NCBI RefSeq assembly: GCF_035984415.1
Contig: NZ_CP130720.1
Coordinates: 8,791,237 to 8,855,236 of the forward strand
Source of the DNA: Streptomyces sp. NBC_01296
GTDB taxonomy: Bacteria > Actinomycetota > Actinomycetes > Streptomycetales > Streptomycetaceae
DNA: 64,000 nucleotides
Direction: 5' to 3'
In this document: in pieces, positions 14,088 through 22,846 of the stretch
Layout: each line of letters opens with the position of its first letter
How positions within the stretch are numbered: position 1 is the first letter of the stretch
Notes under the pieces: model-generated
Told to the model about the DNA's origin: nothing
The model's database searches: none
The model's input: only the letters and a program-made list of their open reading frames with translations
Translations under genes and position numbers: made by a program

Positions 14088-15617
14088 GTGACGCAGACAT
14101 CAGCCAGAGCGGGCAACCCGAGGGCACCGCAGCCCCGCTCCCGCAGATACCGGGCGATGGTTCGCGATGTCCAATGGCCCGCTGGCATCGCGGCGGCGTA
14201 CACCGTTGCCCAGCTGTTGCTCGTCGTGCCGGGGGCGGGTCTGGGATGGGACGAGGCGGTCTATGTCAGCCAGGTCAGCCCGCATGCCCCCGCCGCGTTC
14301 TTCAGCGCCCCGCGGGCCCGTGGCATCTCCTTTCTTGTCGCTCCCGTAGTGGGGTTGACGGATTCGCTGGAGGCGCTCCGCGCCTATCTTGCCGTTCTCT
14401 CGGGCGCCGGTCTCCTGCTGTCGATGTGCGTATGGCGTCGGCTCCTCTCTCCCCGTGTCGCCGCTCTCGCGGGTGCGCTCTTCGCTGGCCTGTGGATCAC
14501 CATGCTCTACGGCTCGCAGGCCATGCCCAACCTGTGGGTCGCGTACGGGGCGCTGATCGCGGTTGGCTGTTTCCTGAGAGCGGCGCAGGACCGTTCGGAC
14601 CGTGCGGCGCTGGCCGGTCTCGGCGCAGCTGTGGCCTTCACCGCGCTCATGCGGCCGGGTGACGCGTTCTGGCTCCTCTTGCCGCTCTTTGGTGCCGCGT
14701 TGTCCGTTCGGGCGTGGCGGCGTCCGGCCGTGCTGCTCGTGCTGGTTGCGGGAGCGGTCCTCGGCAGCGCTGAATGGGTCATCGAGGCGTACCTCCGCTA
14801 CGGCGGTCTCCCCGCCCGGCTCAGACGTGCGGGCGATATCCAGGGGCATTTCGGATGGCACCTTGCATTCGACGACCATGTGCGGGCGCTGCAGGGGCGG
14901 ACCCTGTGCCGCCCCTGCAATGTGCCGTTGCGGGAACCGCTCTCCGCTGCATGGTGGTTCGTTCTGCCGCTGCTCACTGCAGGCGGCGTCGTGGCTGCGG
15001 CTCGCGCGCGCAAGACGGCCCTCATCCTTGTGCCGACGGTGGTCGGACTGTCCCTGGCGGTGCCGTACCTGCTCCTGGTCGGTTACGCGGCACCCCGCTT
15101 CTTGCTGCCTGCCTACTCGCTGCTCTCGCTCCCGGCGGCGCTGAGCCTGATGTGGCTGGCTGGTGCCGCGCGGCCACGCGCGGTCGTCGTCACCGCCTTG
15201 GTGCTGGCGCTGACCGCTCACCTGACCGTCCAATATCTAATCCTCGAAGCAGCGGTCTCCCGCAGCCGGTCGAGCCAGATGGCGTTCGGGCGGGTGGCCG
15301 CGGCACTCCGCCGCCAAGGGCTTCGCCCCCCATGTGTCGTCAGCGGGGAGGAAGCCGTCCGAGTCGCGTTCCGCTCCGGCTGCGCGTCCCGCCAGACCGG
15401 TGGCCACGACGGCAGCATCACCCCGGCCGAGATGGGGGTCACTGCGCGCAGCCGGCCTGTGGCTGTCCTCGTACGAGGCGACGCGCACCCACCTCCCTAC
15501 GCCCGGGCCTGGCGGCCCCACCCCCTCCCCGCCCTGCCTGGCATCCCGGGCCTTCTTGCCTACCTCGGGCCTGCGACGCTGCCGGCCCCGGCCGGGAAGC
15601 AGCAGCATGCGCCGTAG
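14088..15617 (+). CDS. GT-C-like integral membrane glycosyltransferase
   Basis: About 509 residues from GTG 14088; an ATG at 14157 and longer upstream starts are possible, but the first 120 codons of the open frame are atypical. Around ten hydrophobic segments are visible. After the first comes LGWDEAVYVSQVSPHAP, an Asp-Glu loop typical of GT-C transferases that use lipid-linked sugars (PMT/ArnT-type). A cytoplasmic or periplasmic C-terminal part follows the last helix. It likely transfers sugar from polyprenyl phosphate onto an exported acceptor. Sits head-to-head with the polysaccharide deacetylase. Confidence 0.7.
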   Translation: MTQTSARAGNPRAPQPRSRRYRAMVRDVQWPAGIAAAYTVAQLLLVVPGAGLGWDEAVYVSQVSPHAPAAFFSAPRARGISFLVAPVVGLTDSLEALRAYLAVLSGAGLLLSMCVWRRLLSPRVAALAGALFAGLWITMLYGSQAMPNLWVAYGALIAVGCFLRAAQDRSDRAALAGLGAAVAFTALMRPGDAFWLLLPLFGAALSVRAWRRPAVLLVLVAGAVLGSAEWVIEAYLRYGGLPARLRRAGDIQGHFGWHLAFDDHVRALQGRTLCRPCNVPLREPLSAAWWFVLPLLTAGGVVAAARARKTALILVPTVVGLSLAVPYLLLVGYAAPRFLLPAYSLLSLPAALSLMWLAGAARPRAVVVTALVLALTAHLTVQYLILEAAVSRSRSSQMAFGRVAAALRRQGLRPPCVVSGEEAVRVAFRSGCASRQTGGHDGSITPAEMGVTARSRPVAVLVRGDAHPPPYARAWRPHPLPALPGIPGLLAYLGPATLPAPAGKQQHAP

Positions 15618-15743
15618 AGCCTTGCGAGGAGTCGGTCGAACGAATCTGCGGTTGGCGGCGCACGCGAGGGAGGGCACCGTTGCCGCGACAACGCGCACGT
15701 GCTGCCGCTGAGTGAGGTTCCCCCGCTGTGCGGGAGGTGCTGA

Positions 15744-16664
15744 CTAGCTGGTCAGGGCGGGTTGACGTGGTTTCAGGTTCACTTGTTCGGTCGTTGCCTG
15801 GTTGGCGTAGTGCTTTTCCTCGTACTCGATCGGGCTGAGGTAGCCGAGTCGTTTCTGGATGCGGCGGGGGTTGTAGAAGCCGTCGAGATACTGGAAGAGC
15901 GCGAGGTTTGCCTCGGCACGTGTGGCGAAGACGCGGCCGCGGACGCATTCGGTCTTGATGAGCATCCACAGGTTCTCTGCGAGGGCGTTGTCGAACGAGT
16001 CGCCGACCGATCCCATGGATGCCTGGATCCCTGCCCTGACCAGGCGTGTTGTGAGCTTCACGGACGTGTATTGGCAGCCGTGGTCCGCATGGTGAATGAG
16101 CTCGCCAGCGATGGGCTCGCGGCTGGCCAGGGCGTACTCGAGGGTGGTCAGGACCAGGTCCGCGTCCGCGCGGGCAGAGGTTTCCCAGGCCACGACCCGG
16201 CGGGAGAACGCGTCGCGGATCGCGGAGAGCCACAGCGGGCCCTCCAACGTCGTGATCATGGTCAGGTCGGTGACCCACAGCCGGTTCGGCCCGGTCGCGG
16301 TGAAGTCGCGCTCGACCAGGTCAGGAGCGAGCTCGGCGTCCGGGTCGCGTCGGGTGAAGCCCTTGCCCCGGCGGGGACTGATCCCGGCCAGGCCGGCCTG
16401 GCGCATGAGACGTTCGACGCGCTTGCGGCCGACTCGGGTGCCTTCGTGCTTGAGGACGGCGTGCACACGCGGTGAGCCGTAGATCCCGCCGGACTCGTCG
16501 TGGACCTGACGGATCCTGCTGGTCAGCTCGGCGTCCCAACGGCGTCGCTCGCACGGCTCGGTCTCGGCCTGGCGCCACCGGTAGTAGGTGGAGGAGGGGA
16601 TCTGGAGTTCCCGGAGTACGGGCTCGACCCCCAGGTGCGGGTGCTCGTCGAGGAGTCCTGTCAC
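15744..16664 (-). CDS. IS3-family transposase OrfB
   Basis: 306 residues with an rve integrase core. Catalytic Asp133 (WVTDLT), Asp194 (HHADHGCQYTS) and Glu230 (SFDNALAENLW) give the D-D-35-E spacing of IS3 transposases; the following K/R (LIKTE) is also present. The N-terminal HTH_21-like region is YGSPRVHAVLKHEG. The GTG at 16662-16664 overlaps the orfA stop. It is probably made mainly as an OrfAB fusion by -1 frameshifting upstream. Confidence 0.9.
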   Translation of the reverse strand: MTGLLDEHPHLGVEPVLRELQIPSSTYYRWRQAETEPCERRRWDAELTSRIRQVHDESGGIYGSPRVHAVLKHEGTRVGRKRVERLMRQAGLAGISPRRGKGFTRRDPDAELAPDLVERDFTATGPNRLWVTDLTMITTLEGPLWLSAIRDAFSRRVVAWETSARADADLVLTTLEYALASREPIAGELIHHADHGCQYTSVKLTTRLVRAGIQASMGSVGDSFDNALAENLWMLIKTECVRGRVFATRAEANLALFQYLDGFYNPRRIQKRLGYLSPIEYEEKHYANQATTEQVNLKPRQPALTS

Positions 16665-16969
16665 CTGGGCCGGGTCGGGTCGAGCTGGGCCGCGAAAAAA
16701 GCCGACGCCGTCCGCAGAACCTCGTTCGCCCGCTTGAGCTGTACGTTCTCCTTCCGCAGGGCCGCCAGTTCCTCACGCTCGGCGGTCGTGAGCAGGTCTC
16801 CCCGTTCGCCGGCGTCGGCCTCGGCCTGCCGGATCCAGTTCCGCAGAGCCTCGTGATGCACGCCGAGTTCCTCGGCCATCCGGCGGATCACCGGCTTCGG
16901 CTCGGTGGTCCGGTACATCCGGACCGCGCGCTCACGCAACTCCCGCGGGTATTTCCTCGGTGCAGGCAT
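16661..16969 (-). CDS. IS3-family transposase OrfA
   Basis: 102 residues from ATG 16967-16969 (MPAPRKYPRELRERA). HTH motif (VIRRMAEELGVHHEALRNWI) and a leucine-zipper-like tail (LAALRKENVQLKRANEVLR) give DNA binding to the inverted repeats and dimerisation. The run T_TTT_TTC on the minus strand (16700 down to 16694), in phase near the end, is an ideal -1 slippery heptamer to enter the orfB frame. Confidence 0.9.
   Translation of the reverse strand: MPAPRKYPRELRERAVRMYRTTEPKPVIRRMAEELGVHHEALRNWIRQAEADAGERGDLLTTAEREELAALRKENVQLKRANEVLRTASAFFAAQLDPTRPR
16694..16700 (-). promoter_or_regulatory. Predicted -1 ribosomal frameshift site
   Basis: Heptamer T TTT TTC in the orfA reading phase (GCT TTT TTC). 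A one-base backward slip reads through into orfB with no stop in between. This fits the standard way IS3 elements make OrfAB transposase. Confidence 0.65.
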
Positions 16970-17038
16970 CGTCTGGACTCCTCTCATGAGACCCATCTGA
17001 CCCTCTGTCACCACTTCCCGCATCTCGGGGGAACCTCA

Positions 17039-18107
17039 TGTACGGGCTCCGCTGCCCCAGCAGCGCCTGCACCTCGTCCGGCGTACCGCCCGCGTCCGCG
17101 ACGTTCGACCCGAACGCCCTTCGCGCCATGTGCGGGCCCACCCGCCGGCCCAGTCCCGCCCGCTCCCCGAGCCGCTCGAACAGTTCCCCGATCGCCTCCG
17201 GCGACATCGGCGCCCCCAGCGGAGCACGGAACAGGTTCACCAGCAGCAAGTCACTGCCACCGTCCCCCTGCAGACGGTGCCGCTCCTCGTAGTAGAGGTC
17301 GAACGCGGACACCGTCAGGAAGTCCAGCGGCGCCACCCACGAATGCCGCGACTTCGACCAGGCGCCGTTGGAGTTCTCCCGCCGCCGCACATGCACATGC
17401 GCCCCCGGGTACTCGCAGCCCAGCCCCCGCGAGTCCGGCAGCAGATGCACATCGCTGCGCCGCAGCCCCGCGGCCTGCCCACGCCGCAGCCCCACCCGCC
17501 CGAGCAGCAGCACGACCAGGCGGTCCCGCGCGCTGCGGCACGCGACGAACATCGCCACCAGCTCGACGTCGGCCGCCCGGTCCACCTCGACGACCGGCTC
17601 CCGCAGGCGGTGAACCGGCCGCAGCCGGTAGAACAGGCCCCCGTCCTCGCCCGTGGCCTCCGCCGGCAGATCCCGGCTGTCGGCGAGCTCGTAGATCTGC
17701 CCCAGCACCCCACGCGGTGCCTCACCAGCAGTGACCGCGTACGCCAGCAGCCCCCGCACCGCGACCAGCACCCGATTGATCCGCCGCTCACCCCGCACCG
17801 GCGCCGCCCCCGGGCCTGGCCGCACCACCGGCACCGCTCCGTCCCCGGCGGCCGGGGTGTACTTCAGCCAGACCATGAACAGGCCCAGATCCCGGCCCGC
17901 CTCGGGCCACTGCCGGCCCGTCGACCTGCACCACCTCAGGTACAGGGCGACCCCACCGGCGTACGACTTCGTCGTCAGCTCGGCCCGGTCCCGCCCGAAC
18001 CGAAGGTTCCGCAACCAGTGATCGGCTACGGCGACGACCTCCAGGTCGTCATCAAGGACCGTCCAGTACCTCTGCCCGGACGGCATCACCACGGGAAACG
18101 CCCGCAT
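17039..18107 (-). pseudogene. Tyrosine recombinase/integrase truncated by the IS3 element
   Basis: Starts at ATG 18107 (MRAFPVVMPSGQRYW). The N-terminal SAM-like domain (TKSYAGGVALYLRWCRSTG) is followed by a catalytic domain with the first Arg (LGRVGLRRGQAAGLRRSDV) and the H-x-x-R box (HMARRAFGSNVADAGG). After LLGQRSPYM the frame runs into the IS3 right end, so the final helix with the nucleophilic Tyr is missing. The enzyme would be inactive. The loss may have frozen an integrative element or plasmid in this region. Confidence 0.8.
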
Positions 18108-18486
18108 CCGCAACTCCTGCTTCGAGTCGTGCAACAACCCGCCGCAGAGCCACACCCCCCGAGAACGAGTCCCAGGAGCTCAACGAATCCACCTCACACC
18201 ACGTCACACCACAGCCGATCCACCCCAAGAGAAAGGGGGTTCCCGCCGACTCCGTACCGGCAGCAAGGCTGGTGGCACCGGGTGCAGGGGCCGGTCTGTG
18301 AGGGGGCCCAGGTGACAGGCTGTGGTCTGGACGCGGAGGCCGGGGCGGGGGAGGTCATGGCGCTGCTCCTCGGAGGGGGATCCTCCTATTCGGTTTTCTG
18401 GCCTAGTGCTGGCCCCCGTGTCTACCTGGTGTTTCGGCCCTATGGGGAGATCTCCATCAGGCCGGACCTGTGCGCGGGGCCGGGGT
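18108..18486. other. Intergenic stretch upstream of the integrase
   Basis: No convincing gene. A short GAGAAAGGGGG run and CCAGGTGACAGGC are present, but no attachment site could be defined because the integrase tail and its downstream flank are missing. Confidence 0.3.
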
Positions 18487-18576
18487 GACCCTGGAAGGGG
18501 GAGGACGGTTTCGTGGGTGATGTTGAGGCCGCCGGTGGAGCCGATGATGGCGCAGGCTGCGGAGTCGGCGCCGGGC
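18487..18576 (+). pseudogene. ATP-dependent DNA ligase 5' relic (copy N4)
   Basis: Leader GACCCTGGAAG at 18487, 33 bases before ATG 18520. It opens MLRPPVEPMMAQAAESAPG, after which similarity to ligase is lost (GYDIHEAFKASG...). A terminator-like hairpin and then an IS630 element follow. A matching ligase 3' end lies at 20617-20862 on the same strand, so this copy may be the head of a gene gutted by later events. Confidence 0.7.
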
Positions 18577-18633
18577 TACGACATTCACGAAGCTTTCAAG
18601 GCGAGCGGCGTTGGCGCGTGGCTTGCCACAAGG

Positions 18634-18660
18634 GGCCGGCGTCCATGACGCCGGCCTTTT
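18634..18660 (+). terminator. Intrinsic terminator
   Basis: 10-bp arms GGCCGGCGTC (18634-18643) and complement (18647-18656), triloop CAT, then TTTT. The T-run is cut by the TA target of the IS630 element that follows. Confidence 0.7.
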
Positions 18661-19830
18661 ACTGACTTGAGCTCGTTGGGGTGAATCGTTGCGATGTTCC
18701 TGATGGGTGTGGGTGGGTGACTGTATTCGTGGTGTGTGAGATATGCGGATGGGGGCGGGCTGACTCCGACAGGACGTCAGCGGCGCGAGACGGTACGGAT
18801 GCAGGCGGCTGAACTGTTCGAGCAGAAGGTCAAGCCGTCGGAAGTCGCACGGCGGCTGCGGGTGAGCGTGAAGTCGGCTTATCAGTGGCACCAGTTGTGG
18901 CGGGACGGCGGTGTTCAGGCTCTGGCCTCCCGCGGTCCGAGCGGGTCACGGTGCCGCCTGTCCCCGCGGTGTCTGGAGAAGCTGGCCGTGTATCTGGAGG
19001 AGGGGCCGGCCGCGCACGGCTCGGTCGAGGACCAGGTGTGGACCGCCTCGAGGGTGGTCACGCTGATCGTCAGGAAGTTCCACATCTCCTACAGCGTCTC
19101 GGGTGCCACCCGGTTGATGCACCGGCTCGGGTTCTCCCCACAGGTGCCCGCGCGGCGGGTCGCCGAACGCGACGAGCAGGCCGTGAGCACGTGGCGGGAG
19201 GCGACCTGGGCGGAGGTAAAAGGGCCCGGGCGGCCTGCGGGGGCTACGTCTGCTTCGAGGACGAAGCCGGCTTCACCCGACGGCCGCCCCGGGGACGGAC
19301 CTGGGGCCGGCGCGGCATCACGCCGGTCGTGACGGTCAGCGGTCGCCGCTCGGGACGGCTGTCGGTGGCCGGCCTGATCGCGATGCGGCCCGGCTCCCGG
19401 ACTCGGCTGTGTCACCGCCTGCGGACCCACCCCGCCGGCAAAGGAACACGTCGCAGCATGGGCGAGCGGGACTTCATCGCTCTGCTCGACGGAGTCCATC
19501 AGCTGGTCAGGGCGCCGATCGTGCTGGTCTGGGACCGGCTCAACACCCACGTCTCCCGCAGGATGCAGGAATTTGTGGCAGAGCGTGAGTGGCTGACGGT
19601 CTTCCTGCTGCCCGCCTACTCACCCGACCTGAACCCGGTCGAGGGCGTCTGGGCACACGTCAAACGCAGCCTCGCCAACCTCGCCGTCATGGCACTCGAC
19701 CACCTCGAAGCACTCGTCCGCAACCGGCTCAAACGCCTTCAATACCGGCCCCACACCCTCGACGGCTTCATAGCTGGCACCGGCCTCACCCTCGACGCAC
19801 CAGCCTCACCTTGAAAAGCCGAAGTCAGTA
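18660..19830 (+). mobile_element. IS630-family element (copy a)
   Basis: Bounded by TA at 18660-18661 and 19829-19830, the usual IS630 target duplication. Short inverted ends CTGACTT.../...AAGTCAG are seen. It contains one transposase encoded in two frames. Inserted immediately after the hairpin of a terminator. Confidence 0.8.
18736..19814 (+). CDS. IS630-family transposase made by -1 frameshifting
   Basis: The first frame (GTG 18736, VRYADGGGLTPTGRQ) holds the HTH region (VKPSEVARRLRVSVKSAY, then WHQLWRDGG). At GTA AAA GGG (AAAA at 19218-19221) reading passes to the -1 frame, which carries the DDE core: VCFEDEAGF (first Asp/Glu), VLVWDRLNTHVS (second Asp) and YSPDLNPVEGVW (Glu). The same AAAAGG arrangement is kept in the other two-ORF IS630 copies here, so the shift is programmed rather than a mutation. 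Confidence 0.8.
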
Positions 19831-19914
19831 TCTTGCACGCCGCGGACCACCAGTTGCCGCTTGCGCAGTTGATCTTTATGCCTGACCTGGGCTTCACCGT
19901 CGAAGCGTCGGGAA

Positions 19915-20400
19915 CTATTCGTCCACGGGAACGAGGTTCGTGCCGTAGTCGATCACCCTGCCATGGTTCTTGGCCTGCTGTCGTTCTGCCGGTGTGACGC
20001 ACAGGGTGTCGCCCTTGAACTTCTCACGCCAGACGTAGCCGGGCTTGCACGTGCTCGGCCCGTAGGCTCCGCCACCGGGCTGCCGGTGGGGATTCTGGTC
20101 GTGAACCTTCTGTCGTGCCGCCGGCGTGACGCACAGGGTGTCGCCATCGAAACTGTCACGCCAGACGTAGCCGGGCATGCACGTGTCCGGCCCGTAGGCT
20201 CCGCCACCGGGCTGCCGGTGGGGGTTACTGCCGTCGGACGGGAGACTCGTGACAGAGGTCTGGGTCTGGGGCGCGATCGCCGCAGTGGCCGGCAGCGCGA
20301 TGCCTCCGGTGATGAAAGCGGCTGAGGCGAAGACCATCATGGAGCGCGAGATCCGGCGCTTTGACTGAGCGGCGGTCGGGCTGGGGCGGTCATACGACAT
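19915..20400 (-). CDS. Secreted protein with two tandem Cys repeats
   Basis: 161 residues from ATG 20398-20400, with GGAG 8 bases upstream. The N-terminus (RRISRSMMVFASAAFITGG) and TAAIA form a Sec signal peptide. The mature part contains two near-identical ~42-residue units, each NPHRQPGGGAYGP, TC, PGYVWR, then GDTLCVTP. Each unit has two Cys, suggesting one disulphide per unit. The GYVWR...CVTP motif occurs singly or repeatedly in Streptomyces secreted proteins of unknown role. It lies between an IS630 element and a ligase 3' relic. Confidence 0.7.
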   Translation of the reverse strand: MSYDRPSPTAAQSKRRISRSMMVFASAAFITGGIALPATAAIAPQTQTSVTSLPSDGSNPHRQPGGGAYGPDTCMPGYVWRDSFDGDTLCVTPAARQKVHDQNPHRQPGGGAYGPSTCKPGYVWREKFKGDTLCVTPAERQQAKNHGRVIDYGTNLVPVDE

Positions 20401-20616
20401 GAGTGCTCCTTGCGGATAGCGGATAGAGGCCGCCGGAAATCGGCCGGGCAAGCTGCGCCCGAGCGACCGGCGGCTGGTTGATACGGGGCCACTGGAGGGC
20501 CGCCGTTCTCCTGGCTGGTCTCGCTGTCTTTGCGGCGTGACCACACTTCAAGTAGGCGCGTTGGTGGTAGCGAGCGTCATGCCCCTGAAGAACGTGTCTT
20601 GACGGGAGGGCGCAAA

Positions 20617-20862
20617 CCTGAGCGGCTCGGTGTCGACCCCGGACATCCCTGGGAGGGCGTCACGTTCGCCGCGACGTGGGGGAGCCGTGACGTCCTGGAC
20701 GTGGTGCTCGTCCGCCCGGACTTGGTGGCGGAGGTCAGCGGGGACCGGGCGGTTGACCTGGGAGTTTTCCGGCCCCCGCTGAGGTTCCAGCGAATCCGTC
20801 TGGACGTGACCGCTGGCGATGTCCCGGCTTTCGGTCAGGGGTCGGCTGCGGCGGCTGGCTGA
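20617..20862 (+). pseudogene. ATP-dependent DNA ligase 3' relic (copy C1)
   Basis: About 80 codons read as the OB-fold tail of ATP-dependent DNA ligases: DPGHPWEGVTFAATWGSRDV, LVRPDLVAEVSGDRAVDLG, PLRFQRIRLDVTAGDVPAFG, ending in a stop. The upstream catalytic domain is missing. It runs on the same strand as the 5' relic at 18487-18576; the middle has been replaced by an IS630 element and the secreted-protein gene. Confidence 0.75.
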
Positions 20863-21097
20863 CCGGCCCGGCGCGCGTCGGCGAACGGGCCTCTTGGGGG
20901 TCGGTGCCAGTCGGTGCCGGCCCTGCTTCGTGTCCCCCGCAGGGGTGAATCCGGCCCTCGCGTACGCGTAGGCGGCTTGTGCGGTGTGCTCCCAACTCGC
21001 CCCAGAATCAGGGCTATTGATATCAAACGGGATCTTTCGGCATGTTTCCGGCGCGGCCCGATCGTCGGGCCGCCGATGTGTGATCGGAGTGCGGTTC

Positions 21098-21640
21098 ATG
21101 GCGCGTTCGGTACGGGAGCAGTACGACGAGAACCAGGCTGCGCGCCGGCTGCGGGTGCCGTTGGCGGCCTGGCGGTGGGCGGCCGGCTCGGGCCTGGTCC
21201 CGCCGGCGGACGCCGGCCGCGGGTTGTGGTCGCGGGCGGTGGTGGAGGCCGCCGACCCGGAAGCGGTCCGCGCGGCCCTGCGGGGCCCGGTGGGGGCGGG
21301 GTGGGCGGCGGACCGGCTGACGGAGGCCCTTGGGGTGCCGCTCCCGATTCTCCGGCCGAGGGTGACCGCGGCGGCGGTCGGCCACCTCGTTAAGGCCGGT
21401 CTTCTGGTCTACCTCGGCGGGGACACGCAGTTCCCCGACGTCCACCCGGACCAGGTGGCCGCGCTCGCCCGCCGCCGGGACCTGCCCGCCCTGCTCGACC
21501 GGCACGTGCCCCTCGGCCCGGACCAGGCCGCGGTGCGCCTCGGCGTTCGCCGTTCGGATTTAGACCTGATCGCCGGCCGGCTTGGGTGGCTGTCTCCGGT
21601 TGCCTCCGTGGACGTCGACTACAGCACCACGGCGGGGTGA
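21098..21640 (+). CDS. Conserved hypothetical protein with HTH-like segments
   Basis: 180 residues from ATG 21098 with GGAG 9 bases upstream (the frame is open further but noise-like). It is helical and shows two HTH-like stretches: NQAARRLRVPLAAWRWAAG and PDQAAVRLGVRRSDLDLI. This suggests a DNA-binding protein of plasmid or integrative-element type. It is followed 13 bases later by a second, decayed DNA-binding gene in the same direction. Confidence 0.6.
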   Translation: MARSVREQYDENQAARRLRVPLAAWRWAAGSGLVPPADAGRGLWSRAVVEAADPEAVRAALRGPVGAGWAADRLTEALGVPLPILRPRVTAAAVGHLVKAGLLVYLGGDTQFPDVHPDQVAALARRRDLPALLDRHVPLGPDQAAVRLGVRRSDLDLIAGRLGWLSPVASVDVDYSTTAG

Positions 21641-21653
21641 CCACGGTCCCCCT

Positions 21654-22286
21654 ATGTACGACGCCCAGGAGATCGCGCTGCTGGAGGTGGTCCGCCCTTC
21701 CGTGGACTGGCGGGCCGTGCGCACCGTCACGGCTGGCCGCCGCTCCCCGCTCGCCGGCCTCCGCCCAGTTGCCCCCGGCGGTGACCGGGTGTTCTTGGCG
21801 GAGGTGGCGCGGATCGCCAGGGTGGGCCGGGCTGCGGTCGTGAACTGGCGCCGTCGGCACCCCGATTTCCCCGACCCGGTGGCCGGCACGGACGTGCACC
21901 CGCAGTTCGAGCGCCGCGCGGTCGTCGTCTGGCTCCTCGCCCACGACAAGATCGAAGTACCCACGGGGCCGACGGTAGCCTCGCTGGTACTGGCCGGGCC
22001 CGGGGTGCCACGCACCGGTTCCGCCTCGATGACCCGTGGCTGGCCCTGGCCGACGACGCGGCCGGCGAGGACTGCTCGTCCGGCTGGGCCACCGACGCCG
22101 ACGCGCTGGCCGAGGTGACGGCCGGGGAGTTCGGGGCATCAGTGCGCCGGCTGACCGCGCCGGGTACGGGGCCGGCCGTTGGCGGTGCCGGGCGAGGTCC
22201 GCGTGGTCGACCGGTTCCGGTCAGGGGCGGGCGGTCTGCGGGTGACGTTGGCCTGGCCGGCTGGCCTGCGGGGCGCCGCCGCGTAG
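21654..22286 (+). pseudogene. HTH DNA-binding protein broken by two frameshifts
   Basis: Starts MYDAQEIALLEVVRPSVDW. A helix-turn-helix block VARIARVGRAAVVNWRRRH and HPQFERRAVVVWLLAHDK resembles the DNA-recognition segment at the start of Streptomyces N-6 methylase-like and plasmid regulatory proteins. Coherent coding then moves frame near 22010 (RFRLDDPWLALADDAAGED) and again near 22170 (PGEVRVVDRFRSGAGG), ending at TAG 22284-22286. At least two indels are needed, so it is a pseudogene. Confidence 0.65.
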
Positions 22287-22556
22287 CGGTCGGCGGGCGG
22301 GGTGGTCCGTCACGGGGTGCCGTACGCCGACCTGGGGGAGGAGTGCGTGTGCAAGCTGTACAAGTGGACATCTGACGTGCCGGGACCACCGGGGGCCTAT
22401 CGGCCCTCGGGGCAGCGTCCCGCACGAGTCCCGCATGCGGTACAGATCGTTCGAAGGAAATCGAACTTGATTGGGTGGGGCCTGGCGGGAGGCACCGAGG
22501 CGCGGGTATGGGCATCCACCTCCATGCAGCAGGCTCACGAGCCCCTGACCGCAGCA

Positions 22557-22769
22557 TTAACCCTTACGCCAGGGCCTACGCCGGGGGCTTTCAGCGTCCG
22601 GGCGCACTGGTGGAGGGCTGGCGGAGGGAGGCGTGCTTGCCTTCCGTAGCAGCTCGATAACGCGAGAGCGTGCCTCATCGCTCAGACCCTCGTCGTCCGG
22701 CCAGACTTGACGGCCGTCCAAGGTGCGCACCCAGATGACACTGCCTTCTGCGCTGGTAGGGCGCGACAT
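22557..22769 (-). CDS. Small hypothetical protein
   Basis: 70 residues from ATG 22767-22769, chosen because AGGAGG stands 8 bases upstream. It contains a strand-like segment (VIWVRTLDGRQVWPDDEG), then a helix and a Pro/Arg-rich tail. It lies 77 bases downstream of the membrane protein at 22847-24244 on the same strand and is probably co-transcribed. Function unknown. Confidence 0.6.
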   Translation of the reverse strand: MSRPTSAEGSVIWVRTLDGRQVWPDDEGLSDEARSRVIELLRKASTPPSASPPPVRPDAESPRRRPWRKG

Positions 22770-22846
22770 AGCACACCTCCTCCTCTTAATCTCACTATCC
22801 CACGTACGTCCATCTCGATGGAAGAACCCGGGATTCCCAAAAGTCG

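Larger units (their letters stand above)
15713..17038 (-). mobile_element. IS3-family insertion sequence
   Basis: 1326 bp bounded by imperfect 32-bp inverted repeats: TGAGGTTCCCCCGCTGTGCG... at 15713-15744 and the complement of 17007-17038, identical over the first 13 bases. It carries orfA (16661-16969) and orfB (15744-16664). No target duplication is seen: GAG precedes the left end and TGT follows the right end. The right end has cut the 3' part off a tyrosine integrase, and the missing integrase tail is not on the left side. This suggests that the insertion was followed by an adjacent deletion. Confidence 0.85.

Noticed and set aside
14100..15233. 377-codon minus-strand frame opposite the GT-C-like gene.
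   Set aside because: Highly charged, featureless product; the plus frame has regular membrane segments.
20530..20616. Upstream part of the frame containing the ligase 3' relic, as a separate small gene.
   Set aside because: No ribosome site and no protein-like sequence before the ligase-like block.
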